Source: Candidatus Brevefilum sp. (GTDB lineage Bacteria > Chloroflexota > Anaerolineae > Anaerolineales > Anaerolineaceae). Taken from it: a DNA stretch of 64,000 bases. Below are positions 40,474-47,953 of the stretch, piece after piece. The notes below the pieces were generated by a model that saw nothing but the letters and a program-made list of their open reading frames with translations, had not been told where the DNA came from and made no database searches. The DNA lies in NCBI GenBank assembly GCA_019428905.1, contig JAHYJN010000003.1, forward strand, positions 1-64,000, read 5' to 3'. Each line of letters opens with the position of its first letter. Within the stretch, counting starts at the first letter, position 1. Position numbers and translations under genes: made by a program.

Positions 40474-41484
40474 CTAATTCACCTTGCCGCCGCTGGATTC
40501 TCGCACGATTAACTCGACGGGAAACACAACTTCTTGAAATTCTACTGGGACATCCTGATCGTTTTTAATCCTCGACACCAAAATTTCGGTTGCTTTTTGG
40601 CCAATAGCATAGGGCGGTTGGGAGATAACCGTCATAAAAGGATCGTAAGATAAACTTTCAGGGATATCATCAAAACTCACAACAGCCACATCGTCAGGAA
40701 CCTTGATTCCCATCTGGCGCAATGCTGAAAGTGCCCCGATCGAGACCAGGTTGTTCCCGCCAAAAATCGCTGTGGGTTTTTCTTTCCGGGAAAATATCTC
40801 TCGTGTTAGTTGAGCGCCGCTTTCCTGCGAATATTTTCCATAAAAATAATCAACAAATTCGTTTAAATGATGATCACACATTGCCTGTTTATACCCACGC
40901 ACACGATCAATCGATGTTGACACCGTATCTGGGCCGCTGAGAAGCGTGATCCGTTTATGACCTAAATCGATCAGGAATTTTGTGAGTTGATAGGCACCAC
41001 TTTCCGAGTCTCCACGAACCACATCCACACCCCCATTTTCAACATAGCGATCGATGATCACGACAGGGGTATTGTGTTTACGAAGCAATTCAATCGATTG
41101 GGAGTGCGTTTCAGCTGGTACAAGCAAGATTCCATCCACCCGTTTCTGTAATAGCAGCTGGATGTAATTATCTTCTTGCTCTTGTGATTCGTCTGTATTA
41201 CAAATAATTACATTAAACCCGGCCTTAAACGCCGCATCTTCAACCCCCCTGGCAAGAATGTTAAAAAAAGGATTGGTGATATCAGTGATAACCAGTGCGA
41301 TGGTGTTGGTGCGTTTTGACTTCAGACTGCGTGCGATCACATTCGGCACATAACCCAGTTCATCAATAACAGCATTGACCTTGGTGCGCACATGATCGCT
41401 GACATAGCCAGAGTTGTTGATCACCCTGGAAACTGTAATGGGTGCTACACCTGCCTTTTTTGCAACATCATGAATGGTTGGCAT
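40474..41484 (-). CDS. LacI-family transcriptional regulator of the sugar operons
   Basis: 336 residues. The helix-turn-helix is at residues 4-23 (IHDVAKKAGVAPITVSRVIN), followed by the hinge helix region VPNVIARSLKSKRTN. The periplasmic-binding-protein-like ligand domain follows (IALVITDITNPFFNILARGVE, VDGILLVPAETHS, VVSFDDIPESLSYDP). A plausible ligand is a sugar or sugar phosphate of the adjacent pathway. The divergent genes on both sides each have a TGGTA-type operator beside the -10 box, so it probably represses its own operon and the importer. Start ATG 41484. Confidence 0.9.
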   Translation of the reverse strand: MPTIHDVAKKAGVAPITVSRVINNSGYVSDHVRTKVNAVIDELGYVPNVIARSLKSKRTNTIALVITDITNPFFNILARGVEDAAFKAGFNVIICNTDESQEQEDNYIQLLLQKRVDGILLVPAETHSQSIELLRKHNTPVVIIDRYVENGGVDVVRGDSESGAYQLTKFLIDLGHKRITLLSGPDTVSTSIDRVRGYKQAMCDHHLNEFVDYFYGKYSQESGAQLTREIFSRKEKPTAIFGGNNLVSIGALSALRQMGIKVPDDVAVVSFDDIPESLSYDPFMTVISQPPYAIGQKATEILVSRIKNDQDVPVEFQEVVFPVELIVRESSGGKVN

Positions 41485-41516
41485 TAGGTCAAAACTCGAG
41501 TTCTCTCGCTTAATTA

Positions 41517-41530
41517 TGGTACCGTTACCA
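41517..41530. promoter_or_regulatory. LacI-family operator O1
   Basis: TGGTACCGTTACCA: half sites TGGTA and TACCA around a central CG, the arrangement used by most LacI-family regulators, within a longer near-palindrome TATGGTACCGTTACCATA (41515-41532). It begins directly after the -10 box of the regulator promoter, so binding would block initiation. Confidence 0.75.
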
Positions 41531-41558
41531 TATTATCATGTTTAAATTCCTATGTCAA
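41530..41558 (-). promoter_or_regulatory. Promoter of the regulator-fucI operon
   Basis: On the minus strand TTGACA (41558-41553), 17 bases, then TAATAT (41535-41530): a perfect -35 and 5/6 -10 box. Operator O1 abuts the -10 box. The regulator start codon is 46 bases downstream. Confidence 0.75.
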
Positions 41559-41688
41559 TAGCTAAACAGATTCTTGATAAAAATAGGCCCTCGGAACAAC
41601 AATCTTCCTGATCACATGCCGAATTGTCATCCTTTATTTTTCTGAAAACTGCAACAGCGTTCTAATTATTAATTAACCGATAATTGCA

Positions 41689-41717
41689 TTGACAAGAAAA
41701 ATCAATTATGATAGTAT
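41689..41717 (+). promoter_or_regulatory. Promoter of the sugar ABC importer
   Basis: TTGACA (41689-41694), 17 bases, then TAGTAT (41712-41717). The -35 is perfect and the -10 a 4/6 match. Operator O2 starts at the last base of the -10 box. The importer start codon is 81 bases downstream. Confidence 0.75.
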
Positions 41718-41730
41718 GGTATCGTTATCA
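41717..41730. promoter_or_regulatory. LacI-family operator O2
   Basis: TGGTATCGTTATCA, with one half-site mismatch (TATCA instead of TACCA) relative to O1. It sits at the same position relative to the importer promoter as O1 does to the regulator promoter. Together the sites are 200 bases apart, and a looped repression complex is possible. The rest of the 41485-41797 gap is A/T-rich and gene-free. Confidence 0.7.
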
Positions 41731-41797
41731 CAAATCCGTATGAAGCTTTTCGCCCTGGCGTTCGTGTATCAAATACTGTGGCAGTAAAGGATATCTC

Positions 41798-43324
41798 ATG
41801 AATGACACGCTCGTTTTGATGGAGGGAATTGACAAGCGTTTTCCTGGTGTTCAAGCGCTCAAGGGTTGCCAATTTAACCTACAGCGTGGCGAAGTCCATG
41901 CCCTCGTGGGTGAAAATGGCGCAGGAAAATCCACATTGATGAAAATCCTGGCTGGCATTTACCAAGTTGATGGCGGCACAATCACATTCAAAGGCGAACA
42001 AGTCACCATCCCCAACCCCCATACCGCCCAGACCATGGGCATCAGCATGGTACACCAGGAACTCAACCTGATGTCGCATTTGACGGCAGCCCAAAACATT
42101 TTTATCGGGCGTGAACCCACTAAAAGCTTTCTTATTGACGAAAACACCCAAAACAATAAAACCAAAGAGATCTTCGAGCTGATGAATCTCAACCTTGATC
42201 CCACGATGAGGGTGAGCAAGATGACGGTTGCCAAGCAGCAAATGGTTGAGATTGCCAAAGCGCTGTCTTTTAATGCGGACGTATTGATTTTTGATGAGCC
42301 CAGCGGTGCTTTGACGGATGTTGAAACGGCAGAGCTGTTTCGCATCATTCGCCAATTAAAAGCAGAAGGAACGGGGATCATCTACATCACCCACCGCATG
42401 GAGGAGCTCAAAGAAATTTCCGACCGCATCACCGTATTGCGTGATGGTTTATATGTAAATACGGTTAACACCCGGGAAACCAGCATCAATGAAATCATCA
42501 ACATGATGGTTGGTCGTGTGATTTATGAATCATCTCCTGAAATTCCTGAAGAGCGCAGCCAGGAAATCGTGTTGGAAGTAAAAAACCTTTCTCGCGGCAA
42601 TGAGTTGAAAGATGTCAGTTTCCAATTGATGAAAGGTGAAATTTTGGGCTTTGCCGGGTTAATTGGCGCGGGCAGAACGGAAACAGCACGCGCCATCTTC
42701 GGCGCAGACCCCGTCGATTCCGGTGAAGTTTTTATTAATGGCAAACCAGTGCATATAAAACGTCCCAGCGACGCAGTCGCCCATGATATTGCCTATCTCT
42801 CAGAAGATCGTAAACGCTATGGTTTGTGTCTGAGCTTGGATCTAAAAACCAACATCGTTCTCCCCATTTATCAAAAGCTCTCTTCCGTTTTGGGATGGGT
42901 TAAAGACAAACGCGCTTACACAATTTCCAAAAATATCGTGGATCAACTTTCCATTCGCACGCCCAGTCTGGAGCAAAAAGCTAAAAACCTTTCTGGCGGC
43001 AACCAACAAAAAGTGGTCGTCGGAAAGTGGCTGGCAAAAGATGCGGATATCTTAATCTTTGACGAGCCCACACGGGGTATTGATGTTGGCGCTAAACAAG
43101 AAATTTATTCCTTATTGAATGAGCTTGCTGCACAGGGAAAATCAATTATCATGATTTCCTCTGAATTACCGGAAATCATTCGCATGAGCCACCGTGTGAT
43201 TGTCATGTGTGAGGGCCGTGTTACCGGCAATTTGGATTATTCAGAGGCAACGCAGGAAAACATTATGAAATTTGCCACTATGCGCAATGGTGGCAATGCG
43301 AAAAAATCAGCTCAACCATCATAA
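41798..43324 (+). CDS. Sugar ABC importer ATP-binding protein (RbsA-like, two ATPase domains)
   Basis: 508 residues with two ABC domains. Domain 1: Walker A GENGAGKST (about residues 38-46), signature VAKQQMVEIAKAL (degenerate), Walker B VLIFDEPSGAL. Domain 2: LIGAGRTE in place of a canonical Walker A and LSGGNQQKVVVGKWL, ILIFDEPTRGIDVG. This asymmetric pattern, with one degenerate site, is typical of the CUT2/RbsA family. It drives import of a monosaccharide with the permease and binding protein that follow. The stop is directly followed by the next gene. Confidence 0.9.
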   Translation: MNDTLVLMEGIDKRFPGVQALKGCQFNLQRGEVHALVGENGAGKSTLMKILAGIYQVDGGTITFKGEQVTIPNPHTAQTMGISMVHQELNLMSHLTAAQNIFIGREPTKSFLIDENTQNNKTKEIFELMNLNLDPTMRVSKMTVAKQQMVEIAKALSFNADVLIFDEPSGALTDVETAELFRIIRQLKAEGTGIIYITHRMEELKEISDRITVLRDGLYVNTVNTRETSINEIINMMVGRVIYESSPEIPEERSQEIVLEVKNLSRGNELKDVSFQLMKGEILGFAGLIGAGRTETARAIFGADPVDSGEVFINGKPVHIKRPSDAVAHDIAYLSEDRKRYGLCLSLDLKTNIVLPIYQKLSSVLGWVKDKRAYTISKNIVDQLSIRTPSLEQKAKNLSGGNQQKVVVGKWLAKDADILIFDEPTRGIDVGAKQEIYSLLNELAAQGKSIIMISSELPEIIRMSHRVIVMCEGRVTGNLDYSEATQENIMKFATMRNGGNAKKSAQPS

Positions 43325-43336
43325 ATGAGGGATCTT

Positions 43337-44332
43337 ATGAAAGCAAACTCAAGCACACAGCAGAAAAAGACCGGCGCAGATACCATTCAACGGTTGATGG
43401 CATTTGGCGCATTAATCATCCTGTTTGTTGTTTTTTCACTGGCATCGCCATATTTCTTTACCTTAAGTAACGTCATTGGCATCCTGGTTTCAACAGCTGT
43501 CAATGGCTTGCTGGCAATTGGTGTGACCTTCATCATCATCAGCGGCGGGATCGACCTCTCGGTTGGAACAGTGATGACCCTTTCAGCAGTTATGGCTGCG
43601 GTCACCGTTAGAAATTGGGGCATGCCCAATATTTTTGGTGTGCTGGCTGCCGTTCTTACCGGTACTTTCGCAGGGGCGGTTAACGGTTTGATGGTCTCAA
43701 AACTGAAACTGCCCCCATTTATTGCTACTTTGGGCATGTTAAATGTCGCTCGGGGTTTATCACTTGTGATCACCGACCTCTCCCCGATTTATTTTCCCTT
43801 GGAGACCGGCTGGAACCGGATTGCCATGGGATCGGTGTTAGGTACCATTATCCCAGGCTTCGATATCCCCAATGGCGTATTAATCATGTTTGGCTCAGCC
43901 CTCGTTGCAGGGCTGATTCTCTCCAAAACAGTTATCGGTCGTTACGCCTTTGCCATCGGAAGCAATGAAGAAGCAGCCAGGCTGTCGGGTCTTAATATTG
44001 TCTTATGGAAAACCGCCATTTATGCGGTAGGCGGTTTATTTGTCGGTATCGGCGGTGTGATCATTGCTGCCAGGTTAAACTCAGCCCAACCCGCGTTAGG
44101 TCTGGGCTATGAGTTGGATGCGATTGCAGCAGCCGTAATTGGCGGCGTTTCGTTAAGCGGTGGTGAGGGCAACATCCTGGGCACCATTATCGGCGCCTTC
44201 ATCATTAGCACCCTGACCAACGGGTTGCGGATTTTATCTGTTCCACAAGAGTGGCAGATTGTTGTTACCGGTTTGATCATCTTATCAGCCGTTTATTTAG
44301 ATATTCTCCGTAAAAAGGCTAGTGCCAATTAA
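43337..44332 (+). CDS. Sugar ABC importer permease (RbsC-like)
   Basis: 331 residues from ATG 43337, five bases after GAGGG; an ATG at 43325 has no such site. It is a polytopic membrane protein of the RbsC family with about eight to ten helices. The GIDLSVGTVMTLSAVMAAV segment (about residues 72-90) and GYELDAIAAAVIGGVSLSGGEG (near 255-280) are family hallmarks, the latter including the loop that touches the ATPase. There is one copy, so the permease would be a homodimer. Its partner genes flank it. Confidence 0.9.
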   Translation: MKANSSTQQKKTGADTIQRLMAFGALIILFVVFSLASPYFFTLSNVIGILVSTAVNGLLAIGVTFIIISGGIDLSVGTVMTLSAVMAAVTVRNWGMPNIFGVLAAVLTGTFAGAVNGLMVSKLKLPPFIATLGMLNVARGLSLVITDLSPIYFPLETGWNRIAMGSVLGTIIPGFDIPNGVLIMFGSALVAGLILSKTVIGRYAFAIGSNEEAARLSGLNIVLWKTAIYAVGGLFVGIGGVIIAARLNSAQPALGLGYELDAIAAAVIGGVSLSGGEGNILGTIIGAFIISTLTNGLRILSVPQEWQIVVTGLIILSAVYLDILRKKASAN

Positions 44333-44350
44333 TCAAGACAATGTTGGCAA

Positions 44351-44370
44351 ATTGTTTTCTGGAAAACAAT
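44351..44370 (+). promoter_or_regulatory. Intercistronic hairpin before the binding-protein gene
   Basis: ATTGTTTT (44351-44358) and AAAACAAT (44363-44370) form an 8-bp stem around a CTGG loop, in the 132-base gap between permease and binding protein. Such hairpins often raise binding-protein mRNA levels relative to the membrane parts. An AGGAGGTGG at 44380-44388 resembles a ribosome binding site but has no gene behind it. Confidence 0.5.
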
Positions 44371-44464
44371 CAAAATCGAAGGAGGTGGTTCATTCAGAAA
44401 GATTTTAAAAATTTGTTGTACCGCTGTTGTTTCTAAATTGAATTAGAGTTTAAGGAGAAAAGAA

Positions 44465-45448
44465 ATGAAATCCAAAAAAATGTTGATTATTGCAAGTGTG
44501 CTGATGATTTTAGCCATGCTTGCCGCCTGTGCCCCTGCTGCAGAAACACCAACCACGGTCGATGAACCTGCAGTCGAAGAAACACTGTATATCCCTGTGA
44601 TCTCTAAAGGCTTTCAGCATGCATTCTGGCTGGCAGTAAAAGCTGGCGCTGAACGAGCTGCAGCCGATTACGGTGTGGAAATCACCTTTGAAGGCCCCGA
44701 GTCTGAGGCAATGGTTGACAAGCAAATGGACATGCTCCAAGCTGCTATCGACAAAGATCCTGCCGCGATTTGTTTTGCGGCCGTCGACTCACAGGCTGCC
44801 ATCCCCTTGCTTGAACAAGCCCAGGCAAAAGGCATCCCTGTGATCGGCTTCGACTCCGGTGTGGATAGCGATATCCCCCTGGCAACCGCCGCAACCGACA
44901 ACGTTGCTGCCGCAGCTTTAGCAGCTGACAAAATGGTTGAACTGATCGGTGGTTCGGGTGAAGTTGCTGTTATCGCCCATGACAACACCAGCCGTACAGG
45001 CATTGACCGGGTAGCCGGTTTCAAAGATCGCATCGAATCTACATATCCAGATGTAACCATCGTTGATATTCAATACGGCGGCGGCGATCACCTGCGCTCG
45101 ACAGACCTGGCCAAGGCCATTATCCAGGGTAACCCCGACCTGAAGGGCTTCTTCGGTGCCAACGAAGGCTCCATCATCGGTGTCCTGAATGCTGTGTCCG
45201 AACTTGGTCGTGATGACATTGTTGTGATCGGCTACGACTCTGGTCAGCAGCAGTTAGAGGCTATCCGCTCAGGTCAGCAAGCGGGTGCCATCACCCAGGA
45301 TCCCATCGGCATTGGCTACAAGTGTGTTGAAGCTGCAGTCAAAGCTGTTCGCGGCGAAACACTCCCCAAATTTATCGACACCGGCTTCCACTGGTTTGAT
45401 GCCACCAACATTGACGACCCAGATATCGCAGCACTGCTTTACGAGTAA
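44465..45448 (+). CDS. Sugar-binding lipoprotein of the ABC importer (RbsB-like)
   Basis: 327 residues. The lipobox LAAC puts the lipidated cysteine at residue 22 of a signal sequence, so it is anchored outside the membrane. A Thr/Pro/Glu-rich linker follows. The mature part is a CUT2/peripla_BP_4 protein: IPVISKGFQHAFWLAVKAGAE, PAAICFAAVDSQAAIPLLEQA, IPVIGFDSGVDSDIPLATA, GFFGANEGSIIGVLNA and IGYDSGQQQLEAI. These resemble ribose/xylose/allose-type binding proteins. The ligand may be L-fucose or another substrate of the adjacent isomerase, but this is inferred from context. AAGGAG precedes ATG 44465. Confidence 0.9.
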   Translation: MKSKKMLIIASVLMILAMLAACAPAAETPTTVDEPAVEETLYIPVISKGFQHAFWLAVKAGAERAAADYGVEITFEGPESEAMVDKQMDMLQAAIDKDPAAICFAAVDSQAAIPLLEQAQAKGIPVIGFDSGVDSDIPLATAATDNVAAAALAADKMVELIGGSGEVAVIAHDNTSRTGIDRVAGFKDRIESTYPDVTIVDIQYGGGDHLRSTDLAKAIIQGNPDLKGFFGANEGSIIGVLNAVSELGRDDIVVIGYDSGQQQLEAIRSGQQAGAITQDPIGIGYKCVEAAVKAVRGETLPKFIDTGFHWFDATNIDDPDIAALLYE

Positions 45449-45490
45449 TTCTGTTTTGCGTTTCTGAGTTTGATAATTAAACAATAGCTG

Positions 45491-45524
45491 AAAGGCTGTC
45501 CCGCACGGACAGCCTTTTGTGTTT
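45491..45524 (+). terminator. Intrinsic terminator of the ABC importer operon
   Basis: AAAGGCTGTCC (45491-45501) and GGACAGCCTTT (45507-45517) form an 11-bp stem with a 5-base loop, followed by TGTGTTTT. It is 42 bases after the binding-protein stop. Confidence 0.85.
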
Positions 45525-45571
45525 TAAGTGATCAGTTATAATTACCGTAAATTATCAAACACGGAGGTTCC

Positions 45572-46507
45572 ATGATCATCTGCTGCGGCGAAGCCTTAAT
45601 TGACTTTATTCCTTCGAAAAATAACCAGACCTACCAACCCTGTCCCGGTGGATCAATTCTCAACATTGCAGTCGGACTGGGCCGAATGGGCGTGCCAGTA
45701 GGGTTCCTATCGCGATTATCGACTGATTTATTTGGCGATATTCTTGAAAAACAACTCACCAGCAACGATGTTGACCTGAGATATTGTCCCCGAGTCGATG
45801 GGCAAACCACCCTAGCCTTTGTGAGCATTGATGATCAGAGGACCCAAGAGCCGCAGTATGCGTTTTATGCAGAAGGCGCCGTAGATCGAAAGATGACTTT
45901 AAAAGACCTTCCTCCAAGTTTGCCTGAAGAGGTGTGCGCGCTCCATTTTGGCTCGATTTCACTGGTCCTTGAACCTGGTGCCAGCACATTAGAAGCGCTG
46001 ATGCAGCGCGAAAAGCGCCGTCGGGTGATCACACTTGACCCCAACGTGAGACCGATCGTGATCAAAGATTGGGAGGCTTACCGCACGCGGTTTGAGAACT
46101 GGTTAACCTGCGTGGATATCTTACGCCTCAGCCAGGCCGACTTGGACCTGCTCTACCCCGGAATAGAAATCGAAGCCCATCTTCCCCAATGGTTCGAGCT
46201 TGGGGTGAGCCTGGTCATCCTGACACAGGGCATGGCTGGTTCCAGGGGTTACTTGCCGGATGGAACGACCGTCTTTGTTCCCGCCCAAATGGTCCAGGTC
46301 AAAGACACCGTCGGCGCTGGAGACACCTTTTTCTCAGCATTTCTCACATATCTATACGAAAAGGGTTATTTAACAAATCGTAGGGCGCTTTCCAATATCA
46401 ATAGAGAAGAACTACAAGCATGTCTATCTTTCGCCAGCAAGGCAGCTGCCATTAACTGCACTCGCGACGGGGCCGATCCACCCTACCGCCATGAAATGGA
46501 CCAATAA
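45572..46507 (+). CDS. PfkB-family sugar kinase (fructokinase-like)
   Basis: 311 residues. ICCGEALIDFIPS opens the protein, CPGGSILNIAVGLGRMG is the N-terminal ribokinase signature, and DTVGAGDTFFSAFLTYL near residues 248-264 is the C-terminal signature with the catalytic Asp. The short FIPS/GGSILN layout resembles fructokinases. It would phosphorylate the ketose made by the isomerase or a similar sugar. The GGAGG site and ATG 45572 are clear, and it has its own leader after the importer terminator. Substrate confidence is low. Confidence 0.85.
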   Translation: MIICCGEALIDFIPSKNNQTYQPCPGGSILNIAVGLGRMGVPVGFLSRLSTDLFGDILEKQLTSNDVDLRYCPRVDGQTTLAFVSIDDQRTQEPQYAFYAEGAVDRKMTLKDLPPSLPEEVCALHFGSISLVLEPGASTLEALMQREKRRRVITLDPNVRPIVIKDWEAYRTRFENWLTCVDILRLSQADLDLLYPGIEIEAHLPQWFELGVSLVILTQGMAGSRGYLPDGTTVFVPAQMVQVKDTVGAGDTFFSAFLTYLYEKGYLTNRRALSNINREELQACLSFASKAAAINCTRDGADPPYRHEMDQ

Positions 46508-46528
46508 TAAAGCGATAGACTTGGTAAG

Positions 46529-47491
46529 CTATATCACCGGGTTGAGTGCGTAATAGATGATAAATATCACAATCGTTACCAGGGTATGTAATGTGAGCGT
46601 GTTATCGACGCTGTGAAGCTCTTCTTTCAGGTCCTGCTTCATAAATAGGGTCAAAATAAATGGTGGCGGAAGAATGAGCAGGGTAAATAAAGCTGCCTGG
46701 AAACCGAGATCCAAACCCATCAAACCCCTCACCACAAAATGGTTGAGCAGCAGCGCTGCGGGAATATTAACGGCTAACCGGATTAAAATCACACGCATGG
46801 CGTAAACAAACTCACGCATGTCGATCTGGATACCATAGCCCACCACGATCAGGATCAACGGCACAGTTAAGCTGCCAATCAATTCCACAGCATTCAACAA
46901 CCCATTTGCTAGAGGGATATCATCGATCACACGCGGCAGACCAACCAGGTTGAGCACCAAGCCAGCCAGGATCGCAATGATCACCGGTGAGGTAGCAAAC
47001 ATTTTTAACAACTTGCCGGCACTGGTGGCACCATCCCGCTTTCTGATCAGCAGCGCCACGTAAATGAACCATATAAAAGTTTCTTGCCCTAAATCAATAA
47101 TGGCGATTTTCCCAATCTGGCTCAAACCGTAAGCCGCGCCAAACAGGCTGACGCCCATCATGCCGTATTCAAACCCCGTTATTAAGAATGGGAAATATTC
47201 GCCTTTGACTTTGAGAAGCCGGTGCAAACCTAACCCCAACAGGTACAGCAAAATACAATATGCCAAGATCATCGGCACAAACAGAAAATACTCGGTTTCC
47301 AGATCCACAAACAAGAAAGAGGTGAACAGCACCGCTGGTAAGGCAAGATTGACAACCAGTTTCTTTAATTCGACGACTGTCTGAACACTGATAAATTTCT
47401 TAACTTGGAAAAGCTTACCGATTCCCAGCAAAATGATGATGGGGGCGATCCGATTAATAATTTGAAACAAAGGACCCTCCCATTGTAACAA
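46529..47491 (-). CDS. AEC-family permease (auxin efflux carrier-like)
   Basis: 320 residues beginning at TTG 47491, five bases after AAAGGA; an ATG eight bases inside is out of frame. The protein is almost entirely hydrophobic, with about ten helices. FQIINRIAPIIILLGIGKLFQVKKFI and LIGSLTVPLILIVVGYGIQIDM fit AEC-family transporters, which export or import small organic anions. It lies convergent with the kinase gene, so it is not part of the importer operon. Its substrate is not predictable. Confidence 0.8.
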   Translation of the reverse strand: MLQWEGPLFQIINRIAPIIILLGIGKLFQVKKFISVQTVVELKKLVVNLALPAVLFTSFLFVDLETEYFLFVPMILAYCILLYLLGLGLHRLLKVKGEYFPFLITGFEYGMMGVSLFGAAYGLSQIGKIAIIDLGQETFIWFIYVALLIRKRDGATSAGKLLKMFATSPVIIAILAGLVLNLVGLPRVIDDIPLANGLLNAVELIGSLTVPLILIVVGYGIQIDMREFVYAMRVILIRLAVNIPAALLLNHFVVRGLMGLDLGFQAALFTLLILPPPFILTLFMKQDLKEELHSVDNTLTLHTLVTIVIFIIYYALNPVI

Positions 47492-47607
47492 AAATTCCTT
47501 TGAAAAAGTTCACAAAACGATTATTTTTCACGCTAAAATTCACAACAATTCTATCATTAGATTCAACACTCAGTGAACCAATGCAGGAAATAGAAGGGAA
47601 GCTTGGT

Positions 47608-47820
47608 AAGAAAATGGGCGTAGATTCCTAGGGACGGACATCCGTGTCCGCCCTGATCAACTCAAAGAGTGCTTCGCGAGGTAACCACTGCCCCCATTTG
47701 GGGGGCTAAGACAGGGTTGCCCCTACGCATTGATATAATGCAGATAATAATAGTCGTTAATGGAAATATTTCTGGATTTTGACAAAAATGATTTATCATT
47801 GTCTGTTTTTCACTACCCTT
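47608..47820 (+). repeat. MITE-like dispersed palindromic element, copy 4
   Basis: The left end is eroded (AAAATGGGCGTAGATTCCTA), but GGGACGGACATCCGTGTCCG, CTCAAAGAGTGCTTCGCGAGG, GGGTTGCCCCTACGCATTGA and the right end CTGTTTTTCACTACCCTT match copies 1-3. A CCCCCATTTGGGGGG hairpin module (47686-47715) is the inverted equivalent of the module in copy 3. The other bases of the 47492-47953 gap carry no gene. Confidence 0.75.
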
Positions 47821-47953
47821 ACGATCAGTTAAAAGTAGTTTGTCTAATCTTGAGAGATGAATTGTTATTTCCGTCAATAATATCTGTATTATGCCCCGGT
47901 CAGGATAGAGATCAATTGTCATACCGAGATCGACTTAATTTAAATGCTACGTT

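Noticed and set aside
44380-44404. AGGAGGTGG with a 7-codon frame before the binding-protein gene
   Set aside because: No spacing between site and GTG, and no conserved peptide; likely coincidental.
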